Shown here: piece after piece, positions 1 to 7,652 of the stretch
How the letters are laid out: each line of letters begins with the position of its first letter
Position numbering within the stretch: the first letter of the stretch is position 1
The notes under the pieces: model-generated
Told to the model about the DNA's origin: nothing
Seen by the model: the letters and a program-made list of their open reading frames with translations, nothing else
Databases searched by the model: none
Assembly: GCF_965204125.1 (NCBI RefSeq)
Contig: NZ_OZ241968.1
Location: forward strand, 2,418,001 to 2,482,000
Length of the DNA stretch: 64,000 nt
Direction of reading: 5' to 3'
Source: Poriferisodalis sp965204125
Lineage (GTDB): Bacteria; Actinomycetota; Acidimicrobiia; Acidimicrobiales; Poriferisodalaceae
Position numbers and translations under genes: made by a program

Positions 1-77
1 GATGCTTGCCGGCGAAGGCGGGCCGCTGGCTGGGCGCGGCGGTGCGTTCGCCGCTGCGCCGCCCGACGGGAGGTCCG

Positions 78-539
78 ATGGCTGAGGAGGAGCGCCGTTC
101 GGTATGGGAGCGAATGCGGCGCGGCATGGCCGACCACAACGCCAAGGCCCCGCGCACGCCCCTGGGAATGCCCGAAGTTGTCGATGACGACGACGCAACC
201 GACGCTGCGGACGACACGCCCGACGGGGCGACCGCCGAACTCGTGCTGGAGCGCATCCACCACTACCGGGACACCATCCGCAGCTACCAGGTTCTCATTG
301 AGAACCAGCGAGTCGGGCAGATCCGCGACGACCAGACCGAGCACTTCGTACTGCGTCCAGGCAGCTACACGCTGCGTCTGCAACTGCTGTGGATCTTCAG
401 CCCCAGAGTGGTAGTCGAGCTGCCCGCTGGCACCGAGACGCGCTTGATCTGTGGCCCCAACGGCGGGATTCTGCAAGCGTGGCGCCTCTTCTTCGCCCCG
501 ACGACGGCGATCTTCCTCCGCTTTGCGGAGGAAGCGTGA
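78..539 (+). CDS. Hypothetical protein with acidic N-terminus and beta-rich C-terminus
   Basis: A 153-residue protein I do not recognise. The ATG at 78 is preceded by GGGAGG five bases upstream, so it is preferred to the longer Arg-rich extension that reads in from the window edge. Residues about 30-60 are very acidic (a run of Asp around VVDDDDATDAADD). The C-terminal 90 residues alternate charged and hydrophobic positions and end in a hydrophobic stretch (LFFAPTTAIFLRF). This suggests a small beta domain with a possible membrane-associated tail. The last codons lie inside the first copy of a 30-bp hairpin repeat. Another short frame ending at 85 could be the tail of an upstream gene cut by the window edge. 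Confidence 0.6.
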   Translation: MAEEERRSVWERMRRGMADHNAKAPRTPLGMPEVVDDDDATDAADDTPDGATAELVLERIHHYRDTIRSYQVLIENQRVGQIRDDQTEHFVLRPGSYTLRLQLLWIFSPRVVVELPAGTETRLICGPNGGILQAWRLFFAPTTAIFLRFAEEA

Positions 540-604
540 TGCAGGCTGCGCTTTGCGCAGGAAGCGTGATACAGGCTCCGCTTTGCGGAGGAAGCGTGTC
601 ACGG
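516..604. repeat. Three tandem 30-bp units, each with a 6-bp-stem hairpin
   Basis: Units begin at 516, 546 and 576. Each starts with an inverted repeat around a TTT loop: CTCCGC/GCGGAG in units 1 and 3, CTGCGC/GCGCAG in unit 2. The unit-2 difference changes both sides of the stem, so pairing is kept. The first unit overlaps the 3' end of the preceding gene. A transcription-termination or mRNA-end role is possible, but there is no U-tract. Confidence 0.75.
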
Positions 605-643
605 CTGGCGACTCACCGACGAAGCCTGAGCAGGGGTCGACGG

Positions 644-649
644 TAGGGT
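644..649 (+). promoter_or_regulatory. -10-like hexamer of a probable leaderless promoter
   Basis: TAGGGT fits TANNNT and lies 8 nt before the ATG at 658. No Shine-Dalgarno sequence lies in between, which fits a transcript starting at or next to the start codon. Confidence 0.4.
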
Positions 650-657
650 TCGCCGCC

Positions 658-1935
658 ATGAGCGAGCGGCAGGCATCTGCGAGCACAGCGTCGGGTGGCG
701 AGCTCAGATCCGAGCTAGATGCCTGGCTCGCGGACAACTGGGATCCCGAGGCCAGCGTGCAGGAATGGTGGCAGCGGTTGGCTGCCGCCGGGCTGTCCAA
801 TCCGACGCTGCCCGAGCCGCACGGCCGGGGCTGGGGCCGCAGCGAGACACGGGTGCTGGTCGAAGCGATGCGTGCAGTTGGTGCCATCGGAGCGCCGGCA
901 GGGCTGGGCATGCTGCTGGCGGCGCCCACCGTTCTCGAGCACGGCACACCCGAACAGATCGAGCGATTCGTGCCAGCCATTCTGAACGGCACCGAATCAT
1001 GGTGTCAGCTCTTCTCAGAGCCCGGAGCCGGCAGTGACCTCGCCGGCCTGCAAACCAAGGCCATTCGCGACGGCGACGAGTGGATCGTCACCGGGCAGAA
1101 GGTGTGGACCTCCGAAGGCTCCCATGCCGACTTGGGCATGCTCGTCGCCCGCACTGACCCCGAGGCGCCGAAGCACCGCGGACTCACCTGGTTCGCGTTC
1201 GAGATGGAACAGGACGGCGTGGAGGTTCGGCCCCTGCGCGAGATGACCGGCCGGTCGCTGTTCAACGAGGTGTTCATTGACGGGGCTCGGGTGCCCCACG
1301 CCAATGTCATCGGCGAGCTGAACGACGGCTGGCGCGTGACCAACACGACGCTCATGGTCGAGCGGGCAGGCATAGGCGGCAGCCACGGGCTCGCATTCGC
1401 AGCGGCACATCCCGGCTCCATCGCCGGCCACCTCGATCGGCCGGCCGGCACGTTCCGGGGCAAGCGGCTCCCGCTGGCGGCTGGGGGAGTGGGCCCCGGT
1501 ACGTTCAACCAGCTCAGCGAGGAGGCCCGCGCCCGTGGCCGCGGCGGCGACCTGATCGTCCGCCAAGAACTCGCAGCGCTGCACACCGATCTTGAGGTGA
1601 TGCGGTTATCGGCCATGCGCAGTCGCCAGAAGTCCCAGCGCACGGGTGGCGAGGGCAACTTGGCGAAGCTGCGCATGACCGCGGCCCTGCGCCGCGCCCG
1701 GTCGCTGGCGAGCACCATCCTCGGCGCGGACATGACCCTGTGGGGCGATGAAGCCGCGAGCGGCGGCGTGCTGCAGGAGATGGCGGTCTTCTCGCCGGCG
1801 CCGTCGATCTACGGCGGCACCGACGAGATCCAGCGGAACATCCTCGGCGAGCGGGTGCTGGGCCTCCCCAGGGAACCCGGACCCGATCCGGCTACGCCTT
1901 TCCGGGAACTTGCCCAGAACGCCACGTCTTGGTAG
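658..1935 (+). CDS. Acyl-CoA dehydrogenase family protein
   Basis: A 425-residue flavoprotein of the acyl-CoA dehydrogenase family, which oxidises acyl-CoA thioesters at the alpha-beta bond using FAD and passes electrons to ETF. The family signature near residue 120 (QLFSEPGAGSDLAGL) and the C-terminal FAD/ETF signature IYGGTDEIQRNILGERVLGLPR-like block near residue 380 are both present, with W-x-V-x-G-x-K-x-W-like text between them. Length is slightly above the usual 380-400 because of a linker around residues 265-300. The ATG at 658 is chosen because the family N-terminus starts soon after and a -10-like TAGGGT sits just upstream. Substrate cannot be told; no other beta-oxidation gene is adjacent. 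Confidence 0.93.
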   Translation: MSERQASASTASGGELRSELDAWLADNWDPEASVQEWWQRLAAAGLSNPTLPEPHGRGWGRSETRVLVEAMRAVGAIGAPAGLGMLLAAPTVLEHGTPEQIERFVPAILNGTESWCQLFSEPGAGSDLAGLQTKAIRDGDEWIVTGQKVWTSEGSHADLGMLVARTDPEAPKHRGLTWFAFEMEQDGVEVRPLREMTGRSLFNEVFIDGARVPHANVIGELNDGWRVTNTTLMVERAGIGGSHGLAFAAAHPGSIAGHLDRPAGTFRGKRLPLAAGGVGPGTFNQLSEEARARGRGGDLIVRQELAALHTDLEVMRLSAMRSRQKSQRTGGEGNLAKLRMTAALRRARSLASTILGADMTLWGDEAASGGVLQEMAVFSPAPSIYGGTDEIQRNILGERVLGLPREPGPDPATPFRELAQNATSW

Positions 1936-2007
1936 CGCGCTGTACCTTGCCCGGGGCCGTCGGGGCGCGTGCGCCCAGCGGGCGGCACAGAATGTGAAGC
2001 GGTGAGC

Positions 2008-3402
2008 ATGACCGAACCGCCCCAGGGTCCGGAGTCGCCGCAGGGCCTCGAGATCCTGCCCGAGGGCGGGGCCGACTTTGCCAGTGTGCAGGAGGCGGTG
2101 GTGGAGCGACGGCCGTCGTCGGCGCCGCGCTTGGCCGTGTTCGCGAGCCTTGCGGCGGCGTTGGCCGTAGCTGCACTGGTCGTGGCGTGGGTGCGCAGCG
2201 ACGGCGAGCCCGATGCCGCACTGGCGCCGGCGACCACCACAACCGAACCCCCGGCGACGACGACCACGACGGCACCAGCGCAGCCGCCGCGCACGACGCT
2301 GCCGCCGCCGACTGCGCTCGACGCCGCCGTCGGCGAGCTGCCGCCTGCACGTCCCGCCGCCGAGATGATCGCCACGCTCGCCGGTGACCCGACCGGCAAC
2401 ATTCGCGGCTTCCTGTACCAGCTCGATCTGCTGACCGGGGAAGCACGGTATGTGCCATTACCGGGCCTGCCGCACACGCTCGTCGATCTCGACGGGGCGA
2501 TCGTGGTGGGCATCAGGCGCGACGTGCTGCGGGTGGACATCGAAAGCGGCGACACCGTCGTCATCGCCGAGGACGTGACCGAGGTGCTGCCCGCTCACAG
2601 CCCGCCGGGCATCGTCGGGGTGGTGCGCGGCACTGAGCATCTGTTCGCCCGCGTGGTCGGCCCCGACGGCGTGTTCCGCTCGGCGGTGCAGATGCCCAAC
2701 GAGGCGATCGTGCACGGCGCGCTCGGCGACCATGTCGTCGTGTCCATGGCGGGCAGCGTGATGGCACTCGACGGGCGAAACGCGGCGCTGCAGCTCGGTG
2801 CGGGCCGGGTGCTCGCCGTGGGCGACGGTCATGTTGTGCGGCTGCAGTGCGAGGAGTACGGCTGCCAGATCACCGACACCTCGTTCAGCGCCACTGTGGG
2901 CCCAGATCGCCGCGACGACTGGTGCGAGGAGATCTGCGAAGAGGCGTCAGGCCGATTCGGCGAGCGCGACGACCAAGCCGAGCTGGCGCAGGACTGCTCG
3001 ACGTTCTGCGAGGGCTACCCGATTGCCACCGGGGTGATCTCAGAGCGGCGAGTGGAGTTGCCCGCAGAGCTGCAAGCGGCGTCGCCCGATCGCTGGAGCG
3101 AGCAAGGGCTGATGTCGCCGGACGGCAATCGCATCGCGCTGCGGCTCCTGCATGGCAACGGCACGCCGGCAGGCGTCGTGGTGGTGGACCTCGCCGAGGA
3201 TTGGGGTCGCCACTCGCCCGAGATCGGCGTCGACCTCGGAGACATGGCGTGGGCACCCGACAGCCGATACCTGCTGTACACGCTCGACAACGACGTCATG
3301 GTGTGGGATGTCGAGGCTGCCGAGGGCGAGCTGCCGTCTGGCCGGGCTCATATAGGCGAACCGCTGGGGCAGCTCATTTTGCGGCGAGCTGGTCCGGGGT
3401 GA
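2008..3402 (+). CDS. Membrane-anchored extracytoplasmic protein with Thr/Pro linker and propeller-like domain
   Basis: A 464-residue protein with a short cytoplasmic tail, one transmembrane segment around residues 37-60, a Thr/Pro-rich linker (TTTTEPPATTTTTAP) and a large extracytoplasmic domain. The latter has repeats ending in blade-like motifs such as MVWDVEAAEGELP and is likely a beta-propeller. A Cys cluster around residues 275-335 (CEEYGC, CEEICEE, CSTFCEG) could form disulfides. An in-frame GTG six bases upstream is an alternative start. The 3' end overlaps the convergent thioesterase gene by 29 bp. Function unknown. Confidence 0.75.
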   Translation: MTEPPQGPESPQGLEILPEGGADFASVQEAVVERRPSSAPRLAVFASLAAALAVAALVVAWVRSDGEPDAALAPATTTTEPPATTTTTAPAQPPRTTLPPPTALDAAVGELPPARPAAEMIATLAGDPTGNIRGFLYQLDLLTGEARYVPLPGLPHTLVDLDGAIVVGIRRDVLRVDIESGDTVVIAEDVTEVLPAHSPPGIVGVVRGTEHLFARVVGPDGVFRSAVQMPNEAIVHGALGDHVVVSMAGSVMALDGRNAALQLGAGRVLAVGDGHVVRLQCEEYGCQITDTSFSATVGPDRRDDWCEEICEEASGRFGERDDQAELAQDCSTFCEGYPIATGVISERRVELPAELQAASPDRWSEQGLMSPDGNRIALRLLHGNGTPAGVVVVDLAEDWGRHSPEIGVDLGDMAWAPDSRYLLYTLDNDVMVWDVEAAEGELPSGRAHIGEPLGQLILRRAGPG

Positions 3403-4081
3403 CGATCACGAACAGACCGGTGGCCTCGATGAGCGGCGAGGTGTCGGGTGATGCGCTGGCTGCGCGTACAGCGAGCTCGACGTGCGATTTGCGCCCCTCG
3501 CGCCGGGTCTCGCGCCCGGAGAAGATCACCGGCTCGTCGATCGGGACGCCGCCCCGGTAGTCGATCTCCAAGCGGGCCGTGTAGGCGGCGATGCCCAGGC
3601 ACACCATCAGGTAACCGAGCACGTCATCAACCACGGCACACACGGAGCCGCCGTGTGCACGTCCCGGTGCACTCTCGAAGGCGGCACCGAAGGTGACCCG
3701 CGCCCTCACTCCGTCGCCGTCACGACGCATGTCGACTTCCATAGCGGTTGGATTTGCAGGTCCGCTGAAGGCTCGGTCGCTGAATGCCATGACTTCGGCA
3801 CCGTCAGCAGGCCGAGGATCGGTGTAGCGACGGGCGAAGTAGTCCGCCGGGCGCGGAACCGGTGCGGAGCCGGCTTCGAGCCGCTCGGCGGTCGCCTCGG
3901 CCCACGCAGCGATCTCCGCCAGCGTCTCTGGGTCGGTGCGATGACGCACGAATGCGTGCGCCAGCCGTCGCAATGCCCCCGCCGCAGCGCTGCGTTCGAC
4001 GAGCTGGGCGTCGGGATAGATCAGGTGCAGGTCGGCGCCAGCGTCGAGTTCGGCGTCGCCGTGCGGCGACGGGTCGTCCAC
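3374..4081 (-). CDS. PaaI-like hotdog-fold thioesterase
   Basis: A 235-residue protein with a C-terminal 4HBT hotdog domain. The segment APGRAHGGSVCAVVDDVLGYL is the core helix: HGG followed by an acidic pair, as in PaaI/YiiD-like acyl-CoA thioesterases. The strands TARLEIDYRGGVPIDEPVIFSGRE follow. The N-terminal 100 residues are helical and less typical. It lies 6 bp behind the NTF2-like gene, so the two are probably co-transcribed. The 3' end overlaps the convergent gene ending at 3402. The acyl substrate is unknown. Confidence 0.85.
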   Translation of the reverse strand: MDDPSPHGDAELDAGADLHLIYPDAQLVERSAAAGALRRLAHAFVRHRTDPETLAEIAAWAEATAERLEAGSAPVPRPADYFARRYTDPRPADGAEVMAFSDRAFSGPANPTAMEVDMRRDGDGVRARVTFGAAFESAPGRAHGGSVCAVVDDVLGYLMVCLGIAAYTARLEIDYRGGVPIDEPVIFSGRETRREGRKSHVELAVRAASASPDTSPLIEATGLFVIVTPDQLAAK

Positions 4082-4087
4082 GGGCCG

Positions 4088-4579
4088 TCAGCTGCCGAGC
4101 CGGTCGGGCTCGCCGTAGGGGTACTCGACCAATTCGCTCGACGGGTGCTCGACGTCGAACGTCCAGTACTGACGGATCTCGGCGATCAGCCGCTCGCCGG
4201 AGTCGTCGGGCGGGCCGAAGTCGTAGTGCTCGCTGCCGCGTACGGCGAACGGCACGTCGCTGTCGGGGTTCGCGGCGCTCGTGCCAGACATCTTCCATTC
4301 GATCGCAGCGGTGTCGCCGTCGGTCACCAGCCGCTCGCAGTGCCACGACGCGCCTTGCCACTTGGAGGCGATACGCGACCAGAAGCGCCCGATCGTCGCT
4401 GCACCTCGCACCGGTGCATGGTTCGTGTCGTAGACCACGGCGTTATGGGTGAAGTGTCGCGCCACTGCCGCAGCGTCGCCGCTGGTGCAGGCATCGAAGT
4501 AGCCCGTGATCCGCGCCTCGATGTCCGCGGCTGCTCCCGCGGTGCCGTCGGTGATGCTCGTGCCAGCGTGCTCGCCCAT
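4088..4579 (-). CDS. SnoaL/NTF2-like domain protein
   Basis: A 163-residue single-domain alpha+beta protein: a helix (IEARITGYFDACTSGDAAAVARHF), then THNAVVYDTNHAPVRGAATIGRFW, then strands ending in RLIAEIRQYWTFD. This is the SnoaL/NTF2-like fold, a cone-shaped pocket used by diverse enzymes and binding proteins. The ATG at 4579 is preferred to an upstream one at 4639 because the extra 20 residues are poor and would overlap the ABC gene. It sits between an ABC ATPase and a thioesterase on the same strand. Specific reaction unknown. Confidence 0.8.
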   Translation of the reverse strand: MGEHAGTSITDGTAGAAADIEARITGYFDACTSGDAAAVARHFTHNAVVYDTNHAPVRGAATIGRFWSRIASKWQGASWHCERLVTDGDTAAIEWKMSGTSAANPDSDVPFAVRGSEHYDFGPPDDSGERLIAEIRQYWTFDVEHPSSELVEYPYGEPDRLGS

Positions 4580-4607
4580 GCCGCCAGTCTCGCAGGCTCC
4601 CTTTTGC

Positions 4608-5432
4608 TCAGTCCACCGCCCACGACAGCCAGCGGCCATCGCGCCGCTCCAGCCGTAGCTTGTGCGAGAAGCACTCTGACAGCGACTCGGCGTTGAGCAC
4701 CTCGCCCAAGGGGCCGCACGCCAGCGGCAGACCGTCGCGCAGCAGCAGCCCGTGGGTGAACGACGGCGGGATCTCGTCGGTGTGATGGGTCACCAGCACA
4801 GTCGCCGGCGTCTCGGGGTCCGCAGCCAGCGATTCCAGGCTGGCCACGAGCTGCTCCCGGCCCGCGAGGTCCAATCCGGCGGTCGGCTCGTCGAGCAGCA
4901 GCAGCTCCGGTCGGCCCATGAGCGTGCGGGCCAGCTGCACGCGCTGCTGCTCGCCCGACGACAGGGTGGCGAACGTCCGGTCAATCAGGGAACCGGCGCC
5001 TACGCGCTCCAGGCATGCCCGCGCGCTCGATCGGTCGGCATCGGTGTAGGTATGCCACCAGGTCTCCAGCGCGGCGTACCGCGCTGTCATCACGATGTCG
5101 AGGGCGCTGATGTTCGGCCGGAACTGATCGCGCAGCGACGAGCTCGCGAGCCCGATGCGTCGCCGGTGTTCTCGCACGTCGACGGCACCCCATCGTTCGC
5201 CCAGCACCTCGACGGTGCCAGTGGTGGGGAAGCGGTAGAGCGACAGGATCTTGATGAGACTGGTCTTGCCCGATCCGTTCGGTCCCAGCACGATCCACCG
5301 CTCGTGGGGAGCGATCTGCCAGTCGAGCGGCCCCAGTACGGCGGTGCCGTCGTACACGACGGTCACATTCCGCAGGGAGACTGTCGGCTGGGCCGAAGGC
5401 CGATCTGCCGGTTGGGGTTGGACGTCACTCAC
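4608..5432 (-). CDS. ABC transporter ATP-binding protein
   Basis: A 274-residue ATPase subunit. Walker A GPNGSGKTS lies near residue 52, the signature LSSGEQQRV near 155, Walker B LLLLDEPTAGLD follows, and the H-loop is VTHHTDEIP. The tail resembles iron or molybdate importers (ModF/FepC-like). It begins 6 bp after the stop of an ABC exporter subunit, but that exporter carries its own ATPase domains, so this is a separate protein. No permease or binding protein is adjacent; it may act with distant partners or as a soluble ATPase. Confidence 0.9.
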   Translation of the reverse strand: MSDVQPQPADRPSAQPTVSLRNVTVVYDGTAVLGPLDWQIAPHERWIVLGPNGSGKTSLIKILSLYRFPTTGTVEVLGERWGAVDVREHRRRIGLASSSLRDQFRPNISALDIVMTARYAALETWWHTYTDADRSSARACLERVGAGSLIDRTFATLSSGEQQRVQLARTLMGRPELLLLDEPTAGLDLAGREQLVASLESLAADPETPATVLVTHHTDEIPPSFTHGLLLRDGLPLACGPLGEVLNAESLSECFSHKLRLERRDGRWLSWAVD

Positions 5433-5438
5433 GAGTGC

Positions 5439-7652
5439 TCACGTCTCGTCGCGGCGGCCTTCGCCAGCGTGTGCCATCCACGTCGCATACATCTCGGCGT
5501 ACTGCCCGCCCAGCGCCACCAGCTCGTCGTGGGTGCCCAGCTCCACCACCCCGCCCCCGTCGATCACGGCAATGCGGTCGGCCCGCATCGCCGTCGCCAG
5601 CCGGTGCGCAATGAGCACTGCCGTGCGGCCTTCCAGCAGCAGGTCCAGCGCGCCCTCGATCTCGGCCTCAGTGCTGAGATCGACGCTGGACGTGGCCTCG
5701 TCGAGCACGATCACCCGCGGCCGTGCCACAAAAGCCCGGGCCAGCGCCAAGAGCTGCCGCTCGCCGGCCGACAGCGACACGCCCCGCTCGTGCACTTGGG
5801 TGTCCGCACCCTCGGGCAGGCTGTCGATCAAGCGGCGCAGTCCGACCAGGTCGAGCGCCGCGTCGATGTCGGCGTCGAGCTGCGTGTCGCCCTCGCTGCC
5901 GGCACGGTCGCGCAGGCCAAATGCCACGTTGTCGCGGATCGTGCCATGGAACAGGAACGGCTCCTGGGGAACGACGCCCAACTGGTTGCGCAGCGACGAC
6001 AGCGTGACGTCACGCAGGTCCCAGCCGTCGATCGTGATGCGCCCGTCGGTCGGGTCGTAGAAGCGGATGATCAGCTTCGCGATCGTGCTCTTGCCCGCGC
6101 CCGTCGGCCCTACCAGCGCAAACGTCTCGCCCGGACGGATCTCCAGGCTGACCTCGCTCAGCACCTCGGGAGGGTCATCGTCGAGCGGTTCGTCGCTGCC
6201 GGCCATGACGCCCTCGGCATCGCCAAAGGACGACTGGCCGGCGCCGTTGCGCTCTGCGTGCTCGCCATTCGCCGACGGCCCCATCCCCAGCGGGTCGAAC
6301 GACACTCGCATCTGTCGCGACTCGTCTGCGTCGCCATTCACGCTGTCGCCGGCCGTGCTGTTGCTGCCGTCGCCGGCCATGCTGTTGCTGCCCTCGCCGG
6401 CAGTGCCAGCGGTCGCCGCATCGTCGTCGTAGGCGAACGACACGTTCTCGAGCCGGATGTGGCCGCTCACCGGCGGCAGCTCCGCCGCATCGGGATGCTG
6501 GCGCACGGTCGGCTGCGTCGCCAGGACCTCGCTGATCTTGCGGAGGCCGGACTGACCCTGTTGGTAAGTGCTGTAGAGCTGCGCGAGCTGCTGGATCGGG
6601 GCGAAGAACCTGGTGACGTACAGCACGAACGCGCCCAGCTCCCCGACGGTGAGGCTGCCTCGCACCACCATGACCCCGCCGATTGCCAGCACCAGTCCTT
6701 GGGCGGCAATGCCGATCGCCTCAGTGCTGGGCCCGTAGATCGCCTGGACTCGGGACATGGACAGGTTGGCGTCGCGGAAGCGAGCGGTCACCTTGCGGTG
6801 CCGCACCGCGTTCTCCAGGCGACGGCCCGTGGCTGCGATCACCCGGATTCCGGCCAGATTCTCGGACAGGTCGGCCAGCACGTCAGCGATACGGTCGCGG
6901 ATCTCGCCGTAGCCCGCCTCGCTGCGGGCCCGGAACCACAGCGTCAGGGCCACCAAGGGCGGCACGATCCCCACGAGCAGGATCACCGCCAAGACCGGGT
7001 TGTAGATGAACAGCACCACGGTCACGACGCACACCGTGAGCACCTGGATCAGCAGGTTCACGAAGCCTTCGTTGATGAGCAGCGCCACGTACTCCATGTC
7101 GGAGGTCATGCGGCTGAGCAGCACGCCGGACTTGGCCGTGGTGTACCAGTCGAGCGAGAGCCGCTGGTAGTGGCTGAACAGGCGCAGCCGCAGGTCGAAC
7201 ATGACCTGTTCGGCAATGCGCCCGTTCAGGCGTTGACGCAGCCGGCTGAGCAGGATGCTGACCGCGACAACGCCGAGAAAGATCAGCACCACCATGTTGA
7301 GCACGAAGCGGTCGCCCGCTTCGATGCCGCGATCGATGCCCTGCTGGAAGAGCACCGGTACCGCTTGCATCGCCGTGGTCTCGAGGCAGAGCAGCAGCAG
7401 TGCCAGGCCCACACTCCAGCTGTGCGGCACCAGCATGTCCCGCAGGCCGAACGGGCGCGCCCGCCCACCCGGGGCGCCTCCGGCCACATGGTCGAAGTCG
7501 ACGTCCGGCTCGGGGTGGGCCGGCTCGGCCTCCAGCAGCTTGTTCGCGCCTTCCTGCATCTCGGTCGGCACGCCGGCGAACGGCAGCCCCGCTGCGGCGC
7601 TGGCCTGTGTCGCAGTCGGCCCCATGTGGCCGGGGCCACCGACCATCACCAT
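5439..7652 (-). CDS. ABC exporter half-transporter, catalytic partner (canonical Walker B, altered signature)
   Basis: A 737-residue type IV ABC exporter half with an N-terminal six-helix membrane domain and a C-terminal ATPase. Walker A is GPTGAGKST, Walker B is VIVLDEATSSVD with the catalytic Glu intact, and the signature is LSAGE rather than LSGGQ. The upstream partner has the complementary defect, as in heterodimeric exporters with one degenerate site. About 85 residues of Gly/Ser/Asp-rich text (for example GEGSNSMAGDGSNSTAGDS) are inserted between the A-loop region (VSFAYDDD) and Walker A, beyond the normal domain. The start at 7652 overlaps the partner's stop by 7 bp. Substrate unknown. 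Confidence 0.9.
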   Translation of the reverse strand: MVMVGGPGHMGPTATQASAAAGLPFAGVPTEMQEGANKLLEAEPAHPEPDVDFDHVAGGAPGGRARPFGLRDMLVPHSWSVGLALLLLCLETTAMQAVPVLFQQGIDRGIEAGDRFVLNMVVLIFLGVVAVSILLSRLRQRLNGRIAEQVMFDLRLRLFSHYQRLSLDWYTTAKSGVLLSRMTSDMEYVALLINEGFVNLLIQVLTVCVVTVVLFIYNPVLAVILLVGIVPPLVALTLWFRARSEAGYGEIRDRIADVLADLSENLAGIRVIAATGRRLENAVRHRKVTARFRDANLSMSRVQAIYGPSTEAIGIAAQGLVLAIGGVMVVRGSLTVGELGAFVLYVTRFFAPIQQLAQLYSTYQQGQSGLRKISEVLATQPTVRQHPDAAELPPVSGHIRLENVSFAYDDDAATAGTAGEGSNSMAGDGSNSTAGDSVNGDADESRQMRVSFDPLGMGPSANGEHAERNGAGQSSFGDAEGVMAGSDEPLDDDPPEVLSEVSLEIRPGETFALVGPTGAGKSTIAKLIIRFYDPTDGRITIDGWDLRDVTLSSLRNQLGVVPQEPFLFHGTIRDNVAFGLRDRAGSEGDTQLDADIDAALDLVGLRRLIDSLPEGADTQVHERGVSLSAGERQLLALARAFVARPRVIVLDEATSSVDLSTEAEIEGALDLLLEGRTAVLIAHRLATAMRADRIAVIDGGGVVELGTHDELVALGGQYAEMYATWMAHAGEGRRDET

